A stretch of 64,000 bases of DNA from Sporosarcina sp. PTS2304 (GTDB taxonomy: Bacteria; Bacillota; Bacilli; Bacillales_A; Planococcaceae): the NCBI RefSeq assembly GCF_003351785.1, contig NZ_CP031230.1:372001-436000 (forward strand), read 5' to 3'. Numbering within the stretch: the first letter of the stretch is position 1; each line of letters starts with the position of its first letter. Under the pieces are notes generated by a model, which worked only from the letters and a program-made list of their open reading frames with translations, had not been told where the DNA came from and did no database searches. Of the stretch, positions 46,046 through 54,609 are shown piece by piece. A program made the position numbers and the translations under genes.

Positions 46046-47449
46046 ATGGTAATGAGAATATCAGATAAAAACAAGTATTTAGAAAGCGCGCTCTATAAAC
46101 TAATCATTGATGAAAATGGACGTATATTAGGAGGAACGAGTGCTTTTAAAAAATTAGTCAAAGCAAAAAATCTGCCTTCCCATATTTCAGAAGTATTTGA
46201 TGATGTACTTTTTGGAAAACTGCACGTCATCCTTGAAAGCAACAAACACTCTAAAACAATTATCCAAAACCAGTTAGCCGGTAATTTAAGAATCAGTAAT
46301 AAACAAAACACATCCTGTTATATTATATACCAGCCTGACAGAAAAATGGCGATTATTACGATAAATATTGATTTATTAAGTCAAACATATGAAAATTCTT
46401 TTATGACTTGTCCTACACCATCAGCAATCATCAATGAATGGGGATTTTTTGTTTCAGTTAATGATGCATTTCATAAAAATTTTCATTTCCCAACGACTAC
46501 TAATAACGTGAAATTCGAAAGCTTTTTAAAAGATTTTCAATTCGAAGAGGATTTTTGTTTTAAAAATTTATTTTTGCACGCGAGGAATCAAACGACAGTC
46601 CACGCAAGAGCATCATTTGAACGGTATGGAGAAATGAACTATTACAATATATTTTTGAAGTTTGACATAAAAACTGAAATGTATCATTTACGAGTAGAAA
46701 ATATAACAGAACAAGAACAACTCCTAAAATTGCTAGCTCATAATGAACAATTGAGTATGACAGGAGAAATTGCGGCTAGTATTGCACATGAAGTACGAAA
46801 TCCTATGACTACACTTCAAGGATTTTTACAGTTACTCGAACACGAAGTATCAGGTAATGCACATAAATATGTAACGGTAATTCAAGATGAAGTAAAGCGA
46901 ATGAACGATATTCTCAATGAGATGCTCTTAATCTCGAAACCTATTGTAGATGAAAAAACAATCTTTTCACTTACAGTGTTAATCGAAGAAGTGTTAACTC
47001 TTCTTAGACCGAAAGCTTTGCTAGATCAAATCAATATCGTCAATGAAATTCGAATAGTAGAACCTGTATTGATAAAAGCGAATCCAAATCGCATCAAGCA
47101 AGTATTAGTAAATTTATTCAAAAATGCTATGGAAGCGATGGAGCCCAATGGTACATTGAATGTAATTGTAAGTGACGAAACCTCGCAGATGGTCGAAATC
47201 ATCATCTCTGACACAGGTACAGGCATCAGTGAAGAATTACTTGACAATATATTTGATCCTTTTGTATCGTCTAAACAGGGAGGCACTGGTTTAGGTTTAC
47301 CATTTGTCGGTAAAACGGTAAAAGAATCCGGTGGAACAATTGCAGTGAAAAGTGAAGTCGGAAAAGGAACTGAATTCCAATTGAAATTTCCTCTTCTCGA
47401 AGCTAGTTTAGTAGATGATAAATCTGAAGTTTATATACAAAAAAGCTGA
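46046..47449 (+). CDS. Soluble histidine kinase (orphan, sporulation-kinase type)
   Basis: 467-aa kinase without membrane helices. Two diverged PAS-like sensor segments occupy about residues 1-215 (KLIIDENGRILGGTSAFKKL and PSAIINEWGFFVSVNDAFHKN). The H-box is IAASIAHEVRNPMTTLQGFLQLL, the N-box is LFKNAMEAMEPNGTLN, with G1 SDTGTGISEELLDN and G2 GGTGLGLPFVGKTVKE. No response regulator is nearby. The H-box fits Spo0F-directed kinases. GGGGGGAT precedes ATG 46046. A terminator overlaps its stop (47441-47474). Confidence 0.9.
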   Translation: MVMRISDKNKYLESALYKLIIDENGRILGGTSAFKKLVKAKNLPSHISEVFDDVLFGKLHVILESNKHSKTIIQNQLAGNLRISNKQNTSCYIIYQPDRKMAIITINIDLLSQTYENSFMTCPTPSAIINEWGFFVSVNDAFHKNFHFPTTTNNVKFESFLKDFQFEEDFCFKNLFLHARNQTTVHARASFERYGEMNYYNIFLKFDIKTEMYHLRVENITEQEQLLKLLAHNEQLSMTGEIAASIAHEVRNPMTTLQGFLQLLEHEVSGNAHKYVTVIQDEVKRMNDILNEMLLISKPIVDEKTIFSLTVLIEEVLTLLRPKALLDQINIVNEIRIVEPVLIKANPNRIKQVLVNLFKNAMEAMEPNGTLNVIVSDETSQMVEIIISDTGTGISEELLDNIFDPFVSSKQGGTGLGLPFVGKTVKESGGTIAVKSEVGKGTEFQLKFPLLEASLVDDKSEVYIQKS

Positions 47450-47474
47450 ACCGCATGAATGGTTCAGCTTTTTT
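47441..47474 (+). terminator. Bidirectional terminator
   Basis: AAAAGCTGAACC and GGTTCAGCTTTTTT pair; serves the kinase (plus) and the convergent lipoprotein gene (minus). Confidence 0.88.
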
Positions 47475-47482
47475 GTAAGATT

Positions 47483-48115
47483 TTATTTAATAGTAGAAGC
47501 CATCTGTTTAAATTCTTCAACATGTTCGTTCTCTTCAGCAGCATAAATTGTCACGCGGATGAGCATATCTTCACGTTCCATAACAAACCCTTTAAAGTAC
47601 CCTTCATCAGACTTCACTTCTGCACCTTTTACGTTAAGAATCCCTTCATTTTTTGGGAGGTCTGAGTCTGCAGTAAGTTCGGCTGGCGTTTCACCATCGC
47701 TTGATGCTGCCAATAATTCTTCCATATTTTCGTAAAGCTCATCGAACGTATACGATTCATCCTCTTTAGACATTGTTTCGATTCGCATGAATAGTCCGCT
47801 GTCTTCCTCTACATATAAACTATCTCTGCCTGGCTCTTCGCTAGCTAAGACGTATCCAGGAAGCACCATTATAGAATAGTCTTGTTCATCACTTTTAGTT
47901 TCAACAGCATCTTTAAGACCATCTTGATCTGTATTTGGATCCTCTACAGCTACGGAATCATTTTCTTCAACATCTGTTTCTGGAGTAGTAGGTTCTTCCA
48001 CCGTGCTACCAGTCGTGTTTTCTTTGTCTGTTTCATTTGTATCAGAGGTTCCGCAAGCTGCTAGCATTATAGAGACAGCGAATGATGCGAAGACAATACG
48101 CCATTTATTATTCAT
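47483..48115 (-). CDS. Hypothetical lipoprotein (210 aa)
   Basis: I do not recognise the family. The signal MNNKWRIVFASFAVSIMLAAC has a lipobox with Cys21. A low-complexity acidic, Thr-rich linker follows (about residues 22-80: DTNETDKENTTGSTVEEP). The folded part begins near DYSIMVLPGYVLASEEPGRD and ends in EEFKQMASTIK. It is likely anchored to the outer face of the membrane. AAAGGAG lies before ATG 48115. The next gene upstream, a YkvS-like protein, is on the same strand 60 bases away. Confidence 0.82.
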   Translation of the reverse strand: MNNKWRIVFASFAVSIMLAACGTSDTNETDKENTTGSTVEEPTTPETDVEENDSVAVEDPNTDQDGLKDAVETKSDEQDYSIMVLPGYVLASEEPGRDSLYVEEDSGLFMRIETMSKEDESYTFDELYENMEELLAASSDGETPAELTADSDLPKNEGILNVKGAEVKSDEGYFKGFVMEREDMLIRVTIYAAEENEHVEEFKQMASTIK

Positions 48116-48174
48116 TATGTTACACTCCTTTAGTTAAATTTCTACTTATTGGACGGATTGGAAAGTAAAAAGTT

Positions 48175-48363
48175 TCATTCAGTCGCGCTGTGAATGATCG
48201 TATATCGTTTATGATTGATGACCGTTTTTTCTTCCATTGTCTGTTCATCGAAATTATCCATATAAGTTAAGTCTACAATTACGGAGTTTTCATTCACTTT
48301 TTCTACAATACCTTGTAAACCATCCTTGAATTCAATAATATCTCCTATTTCTGCAATCGTCAT
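48175..48363 (-). CDS. ykvS: YkvS/DUF2187 family small protein
   Basis: 62-aa protein built of beta strands, like a KOW/Tudor-type barrel: IAEIGDIIEFKDGLQGIVEKVNENSVIVDLTYMDNF, then HKRYTIIH. This is the DUF2187 pattern known from B. subtilis YkvS. Function unknown; nucleic-acid binding has been suggested by fold only. AGAAAGGATG precedes ATG 48363. Confidence 0.87.
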   Translation of the reverse strand: MTIAEIGDIIEFKDGLQGIVEKVNENSVIVDLTYMDNFDEQTMEEKTVINHKRYTIIHSATE

Positions 48364-48489
48364 CTAGTTACATCCTTTCTGGGTCATGAATTTCTACTAT
48401 TTAAAAGCAGAGTAAATAACTATTTTCATAATTACTTTATAGTTTGCCTTAAAATGTGTGAAAGGTAAAGTATTATCTTTTGCTACGCT

Positions 48490-49572
48490 TCTTAATTGTC
48501 TAAATACAGGAATTTCCTTTTGGATGATGCGCTTTTGATGAGTAGATGTAGAAGTGGTGTATGTGCTAGTATTCTCCCTGCAGAACTAGACGCTTTCCTG
48601 AGGGCACGCGGCGGACTCGCCAGAAGTTCTTTGGCGATTACGCCTGTCAAGTGCAAAGATGTGCTCCTTTTCGCTGCGCTTCACTCGCAAAAGCCGTCCT
48701 TCGCAACGGCTTTTCCTGATCCTCCAGGAGTCGCCGGTTCTTCCGGGAGAATCCTTGAGTTTATGTTGGGAAACCAGTTGGTGTTCGTCCAGAAGTTAGA
48801 GTAGGATAAGTGACTTCTCCTTTGTAGTGTATAAAGTGAGTGTACGTGCTAGGATTCTCCCTACAGAACCGGACGCTTTCCTGAGGGCACGCGGCGGACT
48901 CGCCAGAAGTGCGTGGCGATTACGCCTGACGTGCTGATCCTCCAGGAGTCGCCGGTTCTTCCGGGAGAATCCTTGAGTTTGTGTCGGGATGTCAGTTTAT
49001 GTTCGTCCAGAAATTAAGTATGGTAAATTCTGCTTCCTGAACAGTGTGGGTGAAGCTTTGAATTGCCTGTGTGAATGCATATAGAGTCATTTCTTTTTCC
49101 ACTCAGTTCATCGAAACAGTCATAGTAGCTAGCAACACTTCGCTGCTTTTTAACTTCAAAAACGGTCGTATTGTATCAGACAATTCTACATGGTTCTCAT
49201 CAACTACAAAGAGTGATGAAACTGTCTTACACACACTACGTACGGCTGAAGCTGGAAGACGATCGACTCCGGGAGGATCAAGGACGACAGGCGTAACCCG
49301 CAATGCTCTTTTGCGGGGTCCGCCGCGTCCCCTCCGGAAAGCGTATCGTCTGGAAGCGCAAGCCACAAGACTCTCCAAGTCAGCCTTGCTTCATCTAACA
49401 AACGAATATAAAATAGCACACAAGCCCACGTAGTCTTCACCACCTACAAAGAGTGATCAAACTGTCTTGCACACTCTAAGTCAGCTTCACTCCATCCAAT
49501 CGCTATAGATAAAGTCGCTTTTACCTAAATGAATGAGTGAATTGTTCATCATATGATTAATCAACAGGATTA
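48490..49572 (-). repeat. Large interspersed repeat, copy G (inverted)
   Basis: Opposite orientation to copies A, E and J. Reading plus strand: right-end phrase, two type 2 modules (about 48570-48760 and 48850-48975; the first contains the extra 65-base block with GCAAAGATGTGCTCC), the linker (48995-49215), a type 1 module (about 49235-49360), and the left end with AATCAACAGGATT at 49560-49572. The left boundary is approximate. Confidence 0.82.
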
Positions 49573-49693
49573 ATCTTTTGCATCTAGTAGTTGAATAGAA
49601 AGTTTGTCGAGAAAAGTCGAAAAGTTTATGAGGAAAAACTCATGTTTTTAGTATAGTATAGAGAGAAACCATTTATGATGGAAGGTGTTTGAT

Positions 49694-49855
49694 TTGGAAT
49701 GTGATTGTGAGTTTGAAATTGAGCGTCTAAGGAAACAACTCATTAAAGTTGCTGAAGAAGAGGGCTTGCATGCGGATAAGACAATAATTCTAAGTCGTAA
49801 ATTGGATATAATGATTAATAAGTTTGATCAACAAGAAATTGATAATGATTCATAA
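49694..49855 (+). CDS. Spo0E-like aspartyl-phosphate phosphatase (53 aa)
   Basis: Small regulator that dephosphorylates Spo0A~P and so delays sporulation. The protein MECDCEFEIERLRKQLIKVA... has two helices, and the second contains the family signature SRKLDIMINKF (S-x-x-LD-x-x-I). The start is TTG 49694 with GGAAGG eight bases upstream; length is typical of the family (50-85 aa). It lies alone between repeat copy G and a terminator at 49938-49971. The two orphan kinases in this window act on the same pathway if their roles are as inferred. Confidence 0.87.
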   Translation: MECDCEFEIERLRKQLIKVAEEEGLHADKTIILSRKLDIMINKFDQQEIDNDS

Positions 49856-49937
49856 AAATAACGGATTCAGGTTTATAATATATAAAAAAGGGCAAACTAC
49901 AAATGAACACAGCAACATTATCATTTCCCCCTTTTGT

Positions 49938-49971
49938 GGATCGATCTCGAATAGATCGATCCTCTTTTTTT
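49938..49971 (+). terminator. Terminator after the Spo0E-like gene
   Basis: GGATCGATCT and AGATCGATCC pair around five bases, followed by TCTTTTTTT. Confidence 0.9.
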
Positions 49972-50043
49972 GCTTTGTTCATTGTAAAAATATTTCAACT
50001 TCGATACGATAGTCTATATAGATAACTTGTGAGGGGTGTTACG

Positions 50044-50916
50044 ATGAAAACTGAAAAAATTGCTTTTATTGGGACAGGTGTTATGGGAGCTAGTGTAGTA
50101 AAACATTTAATGCGAGCTTCTTTTGATGTGACCGTGTATACACGTACAAAATCGAAAGCGAATGCGTTGATTGAATTGGGTGCTCATTGGGCGAACACAG
50201 TAGCAGAAGCGGTACGTGAAGCAGATATCGTATTCACGATGATTGGTATGCCGTCAGATGTCGAAGAAGTGTATTTATCCGAAAGTGGAGTTTTTGCTAA
50301 TGGCCATGCTGGTCAAATAGTAGTAGATATGACAACTTCTAGCCCTGAGTTGGCTGTTCGGTTAGCTGAGAAAGCACAGTCTTTGGGCATGTTTTCATTG
50401 GATGCGCCGGTATCTGGCGGAGATATTGGTGCGAAAAACGGTACACTTTCTATTATGTGCGGAGGGCAAAAAGAGTTGTTTGATCGCTTGATGCCAATAC
50501 TTTCTGTGTTTGGAGAAAAGATTGTTTATCAAGGAGAAGCAGGGGCAGGCCAACATGCTAAAATGTGCAATCAAATTACTGTAGCTGGTACGATGATAGG
50601 TATATGTGAAGCGCTTGCGTATGCGATGAAATCAGGTCTTGATCCAGATACTATGCTGCAATCAGTTGCTTCAGGTGCGGCAGGTTCTTGGAATTTATCA
50701 GCCCTAGGACCGCGTATTATTCAAGAAGATTATGAACCGGGCTTTTATGTGAAACATTTTGTTAAAGATTTAAATATAGCCCTAAGAGAAGCTGAAGCAC
50801 TACAATTAGAATTGCCAGGGTTAACGTTGGCTCAAAAAATGTATAGTGAATTACTGGATAAGGGATATGGTGAGAAAGGGACACAGGCGCTCATAAAGCA
50901 TTATATAAATAGCTAG
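50044..50916 (+). CDS. ykwC: NAD(P)-dependent beta-hydroxyacid dehydrogenase (YkwC-like)
   Basis: 3-hydroxyisobutyrate dehydrogenase-type oxidoreductase, 290 aa. The Rossmann motif is IGTGVMGASVVKHL at the N-terminus, MTTSSPELAVRLAEKA and the substrate-binding DAPVSGGDIGAKNGTLSIM follow, and the catalytic Lys is expected in GQHAKMCNQITVAG. The substrate cannot be fixed from sequence (hydroxyisobutyrate, tartronate semialdehyde or others). ATG 50044 follows GAGGGGTG. The hairpin copy e follows its stop. Confidence 0.92.
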   Translation: MKTEKIAFIGTGVMGASVVKHLMRASFDVTVYTRTKSKANALIELGAHWANTVAEAVREADIVFTMIGMPSDVEEVYLSESGVFANGHAGQIVVDMTTSSPELAVRLAEKAQSLGMFSLDAPVSGGDIGAKNGTLSIMCGGQKELFDRLMPILSVFGEKIVYQGEAGAGQHAKMCNQITVAGTMIGICEALAYAMKSGLDPDTMLQSVASGAAGSWNLSALGPRIIQEDYEPGFYVKHFVKDLNIALREAEALQLELPGLTLAQKMYSELLDKGYGEKGTQALIKHYINS

Positions 50917-50942
50917 AAAAGAGAACATGTAACCATAGAAAA

Positions 50943-50994
50943 TGAGGCTGTCCGGAAAGTCAGTAGTTTCTGATTTTTCGATACGGTCTTTTTC
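50943..50994 (+). terminator. Repeated terminator-type hairpin, copy e
   Basis: GAGGCTGTCCGGAAAGTCAG and CTGATTTTTCGATACGGTCTTTTTC pair with some bulges. The shared tail CTTATGGGCACAACTTATTTG continues into GAAGGTTTAGGATGTAACGG (51065-51084), which resembles the start of the 227-bp units at 24.4 kb. Confidence 0.78.
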
Positions 50995-51157
50995 TTATGG
51001 GCACAACTTATTTGTTGGTTGCCCTTTTTAATCTGAATCGATTGACAAACAATTGTGTTGTGAAGGTTTAGGATGTAACGGAAGAAGGGGATGTCGTTTC
51101 GCAGCCCGCTTGAACTTTCTATAAATGGATAGAAGACTCTTCTTTACATATTAATTA

Positions 51158-51441
51158 TTAGCTTGTTAATTAACCATGTAATGTATAATTCTCTCATTCA
51201 TTTAGTTAAAAGCAATTTTGACTATGACAGTTGGATGGAGTGAGACTGACCTGAAGTGTCTTGCGGCTTGCGCTTCCAGACGATACGCTTTCTCTCGGGA
51301 GGATCAGTCCGCCGCGTCCCCTCAGGAAAGCGTCCGGTTCTGTAGCGAGTATCCTAACACGTACACCGCCTCTACAACTACTTGTCAAAAGCACCTTTTT
51401 TCTAAATGCCCATTCCTTTCTTTAAATAATCAACAGGATTG
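51158..51441 (+). repeat. Interspersed repeat, copy H (deleted form with both ends)
   Basis: Ends are AGCTTGTTAATTAACC (51160) and ATAATCAACAGGATTG (51426-51441), again inverted to each other. Only about 284 bp long: the left phrase with AGACGATACGCTTTC is joined to the inner end of a type 2 module (CCGCCGCGTCCCCTCAGGAA) and runs to the right end. Shows that deleted forms keep the termini. Confidence 0.8.
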
Positions 51442-51609
51442 TTCTATCAACAAAGTAAAATGTTACATAAAAAGTCATGAGTTTTTGGGTAAATTTCTTT
51501 ATTTATCTTTTATCACAGAGTAAATAGATGTATACTAACTACTAATGGCTTATCTGTATATGTCGTAAGTCATGAATATTATTTTATTAATGAAAGGAAG
51601 AGTTCATAA

Positions 51610-53631
51610 ATGAACAACGAAGAACCATTTGAACATCCTCTCCAGCAGGAATATTTCCAATTTCATACTCATATGATAGTCATCTTAGAAATACTTCCTG
51701 AAGACAAGATGAAAATTTTTTATTCAAATGATAGTTCTAGTACTTTCTTTTCCTCCAACAATAGTACGGCACCTGAATCGTTTTTTGGTTCCTATTGGTC
51801 AGCTATTCAAGACACCTTAACTCATATAGACTCCTGCGTATGTAAACGTTTGATTGATAAAACAGGAGGAGAACCATTAGATATGACAGTGAAGCAATTG
51901 TCAGTCTCTTCGAGATATCCTTTACTTGTATTAGAATTTAAAAATAGGGAAACTAAAATAATGCATCAGAAATGGAAAGAAAAATATCATTCATTACTTT
52001 ATTTTAACTCAGATGCATTAGTAACACTGAATCGGGAAGGAATCATAACTTTCTGCAATCCGAAAATTAAACAACTTCTAAATTTATCTCCCAAAGAGCT
52101 CATCGGCAGACATTTTCAAGAGTTAGTAAGTGACGAAGACCAAAAAAGTTTTAATCAAGTATGGTCATTTGTGAAAAATGGAAAAGCTTATGAATTACCG
52201 CATGTTGAATTATTACATCCAAAAGGTCACATACTTCTTGCGTCACTCAAATCTCTTCCTGTCGTCGTAAATGACGAATGTTTAGAAACGCATATCATAT
52301 TAAAAGAATTACCAAACTATATGATCAGTAATTCGAAAATGCATTATTTATCTTATCATGACCATTTAACTGGTTTATGGAATAGTCGTATGTTGAAAAT
52401 CCATTTTGGCCAAGATTCTCTTCAAGCAACTGAAGAACATGGCGTTTTGCGAATTATTCATTTAGGTGTCGACCGTTTCAAGACAATTATTGAATCACTG
52501 GGATACATGGCAGGTAATGAATTTTTAATAATGGTCGCTAATCGGTTAAAGAAAGTTTGCACGATGAGCGAAAAGTTGTACCGCAATAGTGGAGATGAAT
52601 TTATTATTGTCGTTCAGGAGTTTGAATTTGCGCAAACAGAAAGATTATGTGAAGAGATTCTGCGATTATTTAAGCAACCTTTTACTTATAATAACCATGA
52701 ATATTATTTGTCGATGTCCATAGGCGTATCTACATTTCCCGATCATGGCAATACGATTGATGAATTGATCGAAAAGTCTAAACAAGCGCTGTCAGTTGTA
52801 AAAGAACGTGGAAGAGCTCATTACCGCTACTTTGATGAAGAGATGAAAGTTCCTTTTACGAATGAAGCACTTATGGAGTCTCATTTAAGACGAGCTATAG
52901 AGTTTAATGAGCTTACTGTTTGTTTTCAACCACAAATTATTTTGAAAACAGGGAAGTCCGTTAGTTTTGAAGCATTATTACGTTGGAATAATCGAAAGTT
53001 CGGTGAAGTGTCTCCAGCAAAGTTTATTCCACTTGCTGAGGCGTCGGGCATCATTCATTTAATTGGTGATTGGGTTATTGATCAAGTGTGTCAGCGGCTC
53101 CGGGAATGGCAGAGTAAACAATACCAACCTGTGAAAGTGGCGATCAATATCTCGCCCAGCCAGTTCAAATCAGAAAACTTTTGTACGAAAATTTTTGATA
53201 TAGTGAATAAATATTCGATAAACCCAAGCTGTATTGAAATTGAGATAACTGAAAGTGCATTGATGCGACCGGATGAGACGTTGAAGTCATTAGTTCAGTT
53301 AAAAGAAATGGGATTTACGATTTCTATAGATGATTTTGGGACAGGATATTCTTCTCTAAGCTATTTGAAAAAGTATCCAATTGACATTATTAAAATAGAC
53401 CGTTCATTCATCCAAGATATTGAAACAGATAAAAAAAATGAAGCGATAGCTAAGACGATTATTAATTTAGCTCATAGTTTAGGGATGTCGGTAATAGCAG
53501 AAGGGATTGAAAGAGATTCTCAAGCTGAAATTATGAAAGATTCCAAATGTCAAATTGCTCAAGGGTTTCTATATAGTCAGGCGGTTTTACCAGAAGTAAT
53601 TGAACAGAACTATTTACAAGCCGCCCGATAA
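51610..53631 (+). CDS. PAS-GGDEF-EAL cyclic-di-GMP protein
   Basis: Signalling protein of 673 aa without membrane helices. A PAS domain covers about residues 125-245 (SDALVTLNREGIITFCNPKIKQLL). The GGDEF domain follows, with the active-site motif as NSGDEF (Ser for the first Gly), and no typical R-x-x-D site stands out. The EAL domain is complete: SFEALLRWNN, VAINISPSQF, IEITESALM, IDDFGTGYSSLSYL, KIDRSFIQD and AEGIE. Phosphodiesterase activity is likely; cyclase activity is possible but uncertain. GAAAGGAAGAG precedes ATG 51610. Confidence 0.92.
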   Translation: MNNEEPFEHPLQQEYFQFHTHMIVILEILPEDKMKIFYSNDSSSTFFSSNNSTAPESFFGSYWSAIQDTLTHIDSCVCKRLIDKTGGEPLDMTVKQLSVSSRYPLLVLEFKNRETKIMHQKWKEKYHSLLYFNSDALVTLNREGIITFCNPKIKQLLNLSPKELIGRHFQELVSDEDQKSFNQVWSFVKNGKAYELPHVELLHPKGHILLASLKSLPVVVNDECLETHIILKELPNYMISNSKMHYLSYHDHLTGLWNSRMLKIHFGQDSLQATEEHGVLRIIHLGVDRFKTIIESLGYMAGNEFLIMVANRLKKVCTMSEKLYRNSGDEFIIVVQEFEFAQTERLCEEILRLFKQPFTYNNHEYYLSMSIGVSTFPDHGNTIDELIEKSKQALSVVKERGRAHYRYFDEEMKVPFTNEALMESHLRRAIEFNELTVCFQPQIILKTGKSVSFEALLRWNNRKFGEVSPAKFIPLAEASGIIHLIGDWVIDQVCQRLREWQSKQYQPVKVAINISPSQFKSENFCTKIFDIVNKYSINPSCIEIEITESALMRPDETLKSLVQLKEMGFTISIDDFGTGYSSLSYLKKYPIDIIKIDRSFIQDIETDKKNEAIAKTIINLAHSLGMSVIAEGIERDSQAEIMKDSKCQIAQGFLYSQAVLPEVIEQNYLQAAR

Positions 53632-53710
53632 ATGATCACATAAACACATAAATTTTCACTTTCTGCACACTCTATATCGTATAGGCTTGGCGGAAAGGAG
53701 TGTATAGTTA

Positions 53711-53941
53711 ATGTGGGATATTTGGCTGTGGCCCATGGTGATCGCATTTGGAGTCATGGTATGGATTTGTATTGCAGGCATAAGAAAGACTTCTAAGTCC
53801 TTTCAGTTGAATGTGACGAATCGTATACCAGAAACTGCTGCTGATCATCCATTTACTATGAATCCATTGTTGTGGATTATATTTGTTGCTTCTCTTTTCA
53901 TCTTTATCGTCATCTTTTATTACTGGGCCTCTTTCTATTAA
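53711..53941 (+). CDS. Small two-helix membrane protein (76 aa)
   Basis: Not recognised. Helix 1 (WLWPMVIAFGVMVWICIAGI) and helix 2 (NPLLWIIFVASLFIFIVIFYYW) are joined by a polar loop with KTSKSFQLNVTNRIPETAADH. GGAAAGGAG lies before ATG 53711. It sits between the GGDEF-EAL gene (80 bases upstream) and cbpB. The good ribosome binding site supports it being real; function unknown. Confidence 0.8.
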   Translation: MWDIWLWPMVIAFGVMVWICIAGIRKTSKSFQLNVTNRIPETAADHPFTMNPLLWIIFVASLFIFIVIFYYWASFY

Positions 53942-54079
53942 GAAAGAGGTTTTTTTGTCCGGTATAATAATCTCTGTTATAAGGTAGAGATAGGCTAAAT
54001 GTGTTATGATAGAATAGATATGAATAGACTTGTAATTAGATATAATGATTTTGACGATGAATAGAAGGAGCGATTACCT

Positions 54080-54520
54080 ATGGTTTCTATCAATAATAAA
54101 GACTTTCTTGCTGCGCCAATCGCTAATCAAATAATTTCTTCAGAGAAGGTTGCTCACGTACAATTGGGTAATAATGCTGAACACGCACTTCTTGTTTTAA
54201 CAAAGACGGGATATTCCGCCATTCCTGTATTGGATCACCAGTACCATTTAAAAGGATTATTAGGTATTGGAATGATTACAGATTCAATTTTAGGTATGGA
54301 ACGAATTGAATACGAGCGATTAGAGGATATTAAAGTAGATGAGATAATGGATACTAATCTTCCGACCATTCGAGTGAATGATCGTTTTCAACGCGCTATG
54401 GATCTATTGATTAATCACCCATTTTTATGCGTGACAGACGAGGACGGCACATTTGCAGGTATTATAACGAGACGTGTAATAATGAAAGAATTCAAAAAGT
54501 ATATTTACAACGTTCAGTAA
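54080..54520 (+). CDS. cbpB: CBS-domain c-di-AMP-binding protein CbpB (DarB/YkuL)
   Basis: Small protein of two CBS domains (about residues 17-75 and 85-146). In B. subtilis, DarB/CbpB binds c-di-AMP and controls Rel and pyruvate carboxylase. Seen: VAHVQLGNNAEHALLVLTKTGYSAIPVLD and VDEIMDTNLPTIRVNDRFQRAMDLLINHPFLCVTDEDG. 146 aa is the family length. GAAGGAGCG precedes ATG 54080. The position upstream of ccpC matches ykuL-ccpC of B. subtilis, but an MFS gene lies between them here. Confidence 0.92.
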   Translation: MVSINNKDFLAAPIANQIISSEKVAHVQLGNNAEHALLVLTKTGYSAIPVLDHQYHLKGLLGIGMITDSILGMERIEYERLEDIKVDEIMDTNLPTIRVNDRFQRAMDLLINHPFLCVTDEDGTFAGIITRRVIMKEFKKYIYNVQ

Positions 54521-54561
54521 ATACTCATATGCTCAGTAATTTGTAAATGTATAGAAAAAAC

Positions 54562-54590
54562 AAAAGGCTCCTCTATCGGAGTCTTTTTCT
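54562..54590 (+). terminator. Terminator after cbpB
   Basis: AAAGGCTCC and GGAGTCTTTTT pair. It overlaps an earlier in-frame ATG (54547) of the next open frame and so supports GTG 54610 as the MFS start. Confidence 0.8.
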
Positions 54591-54609
54591 AATAGAAGGA
54601 GTGAAAAAT

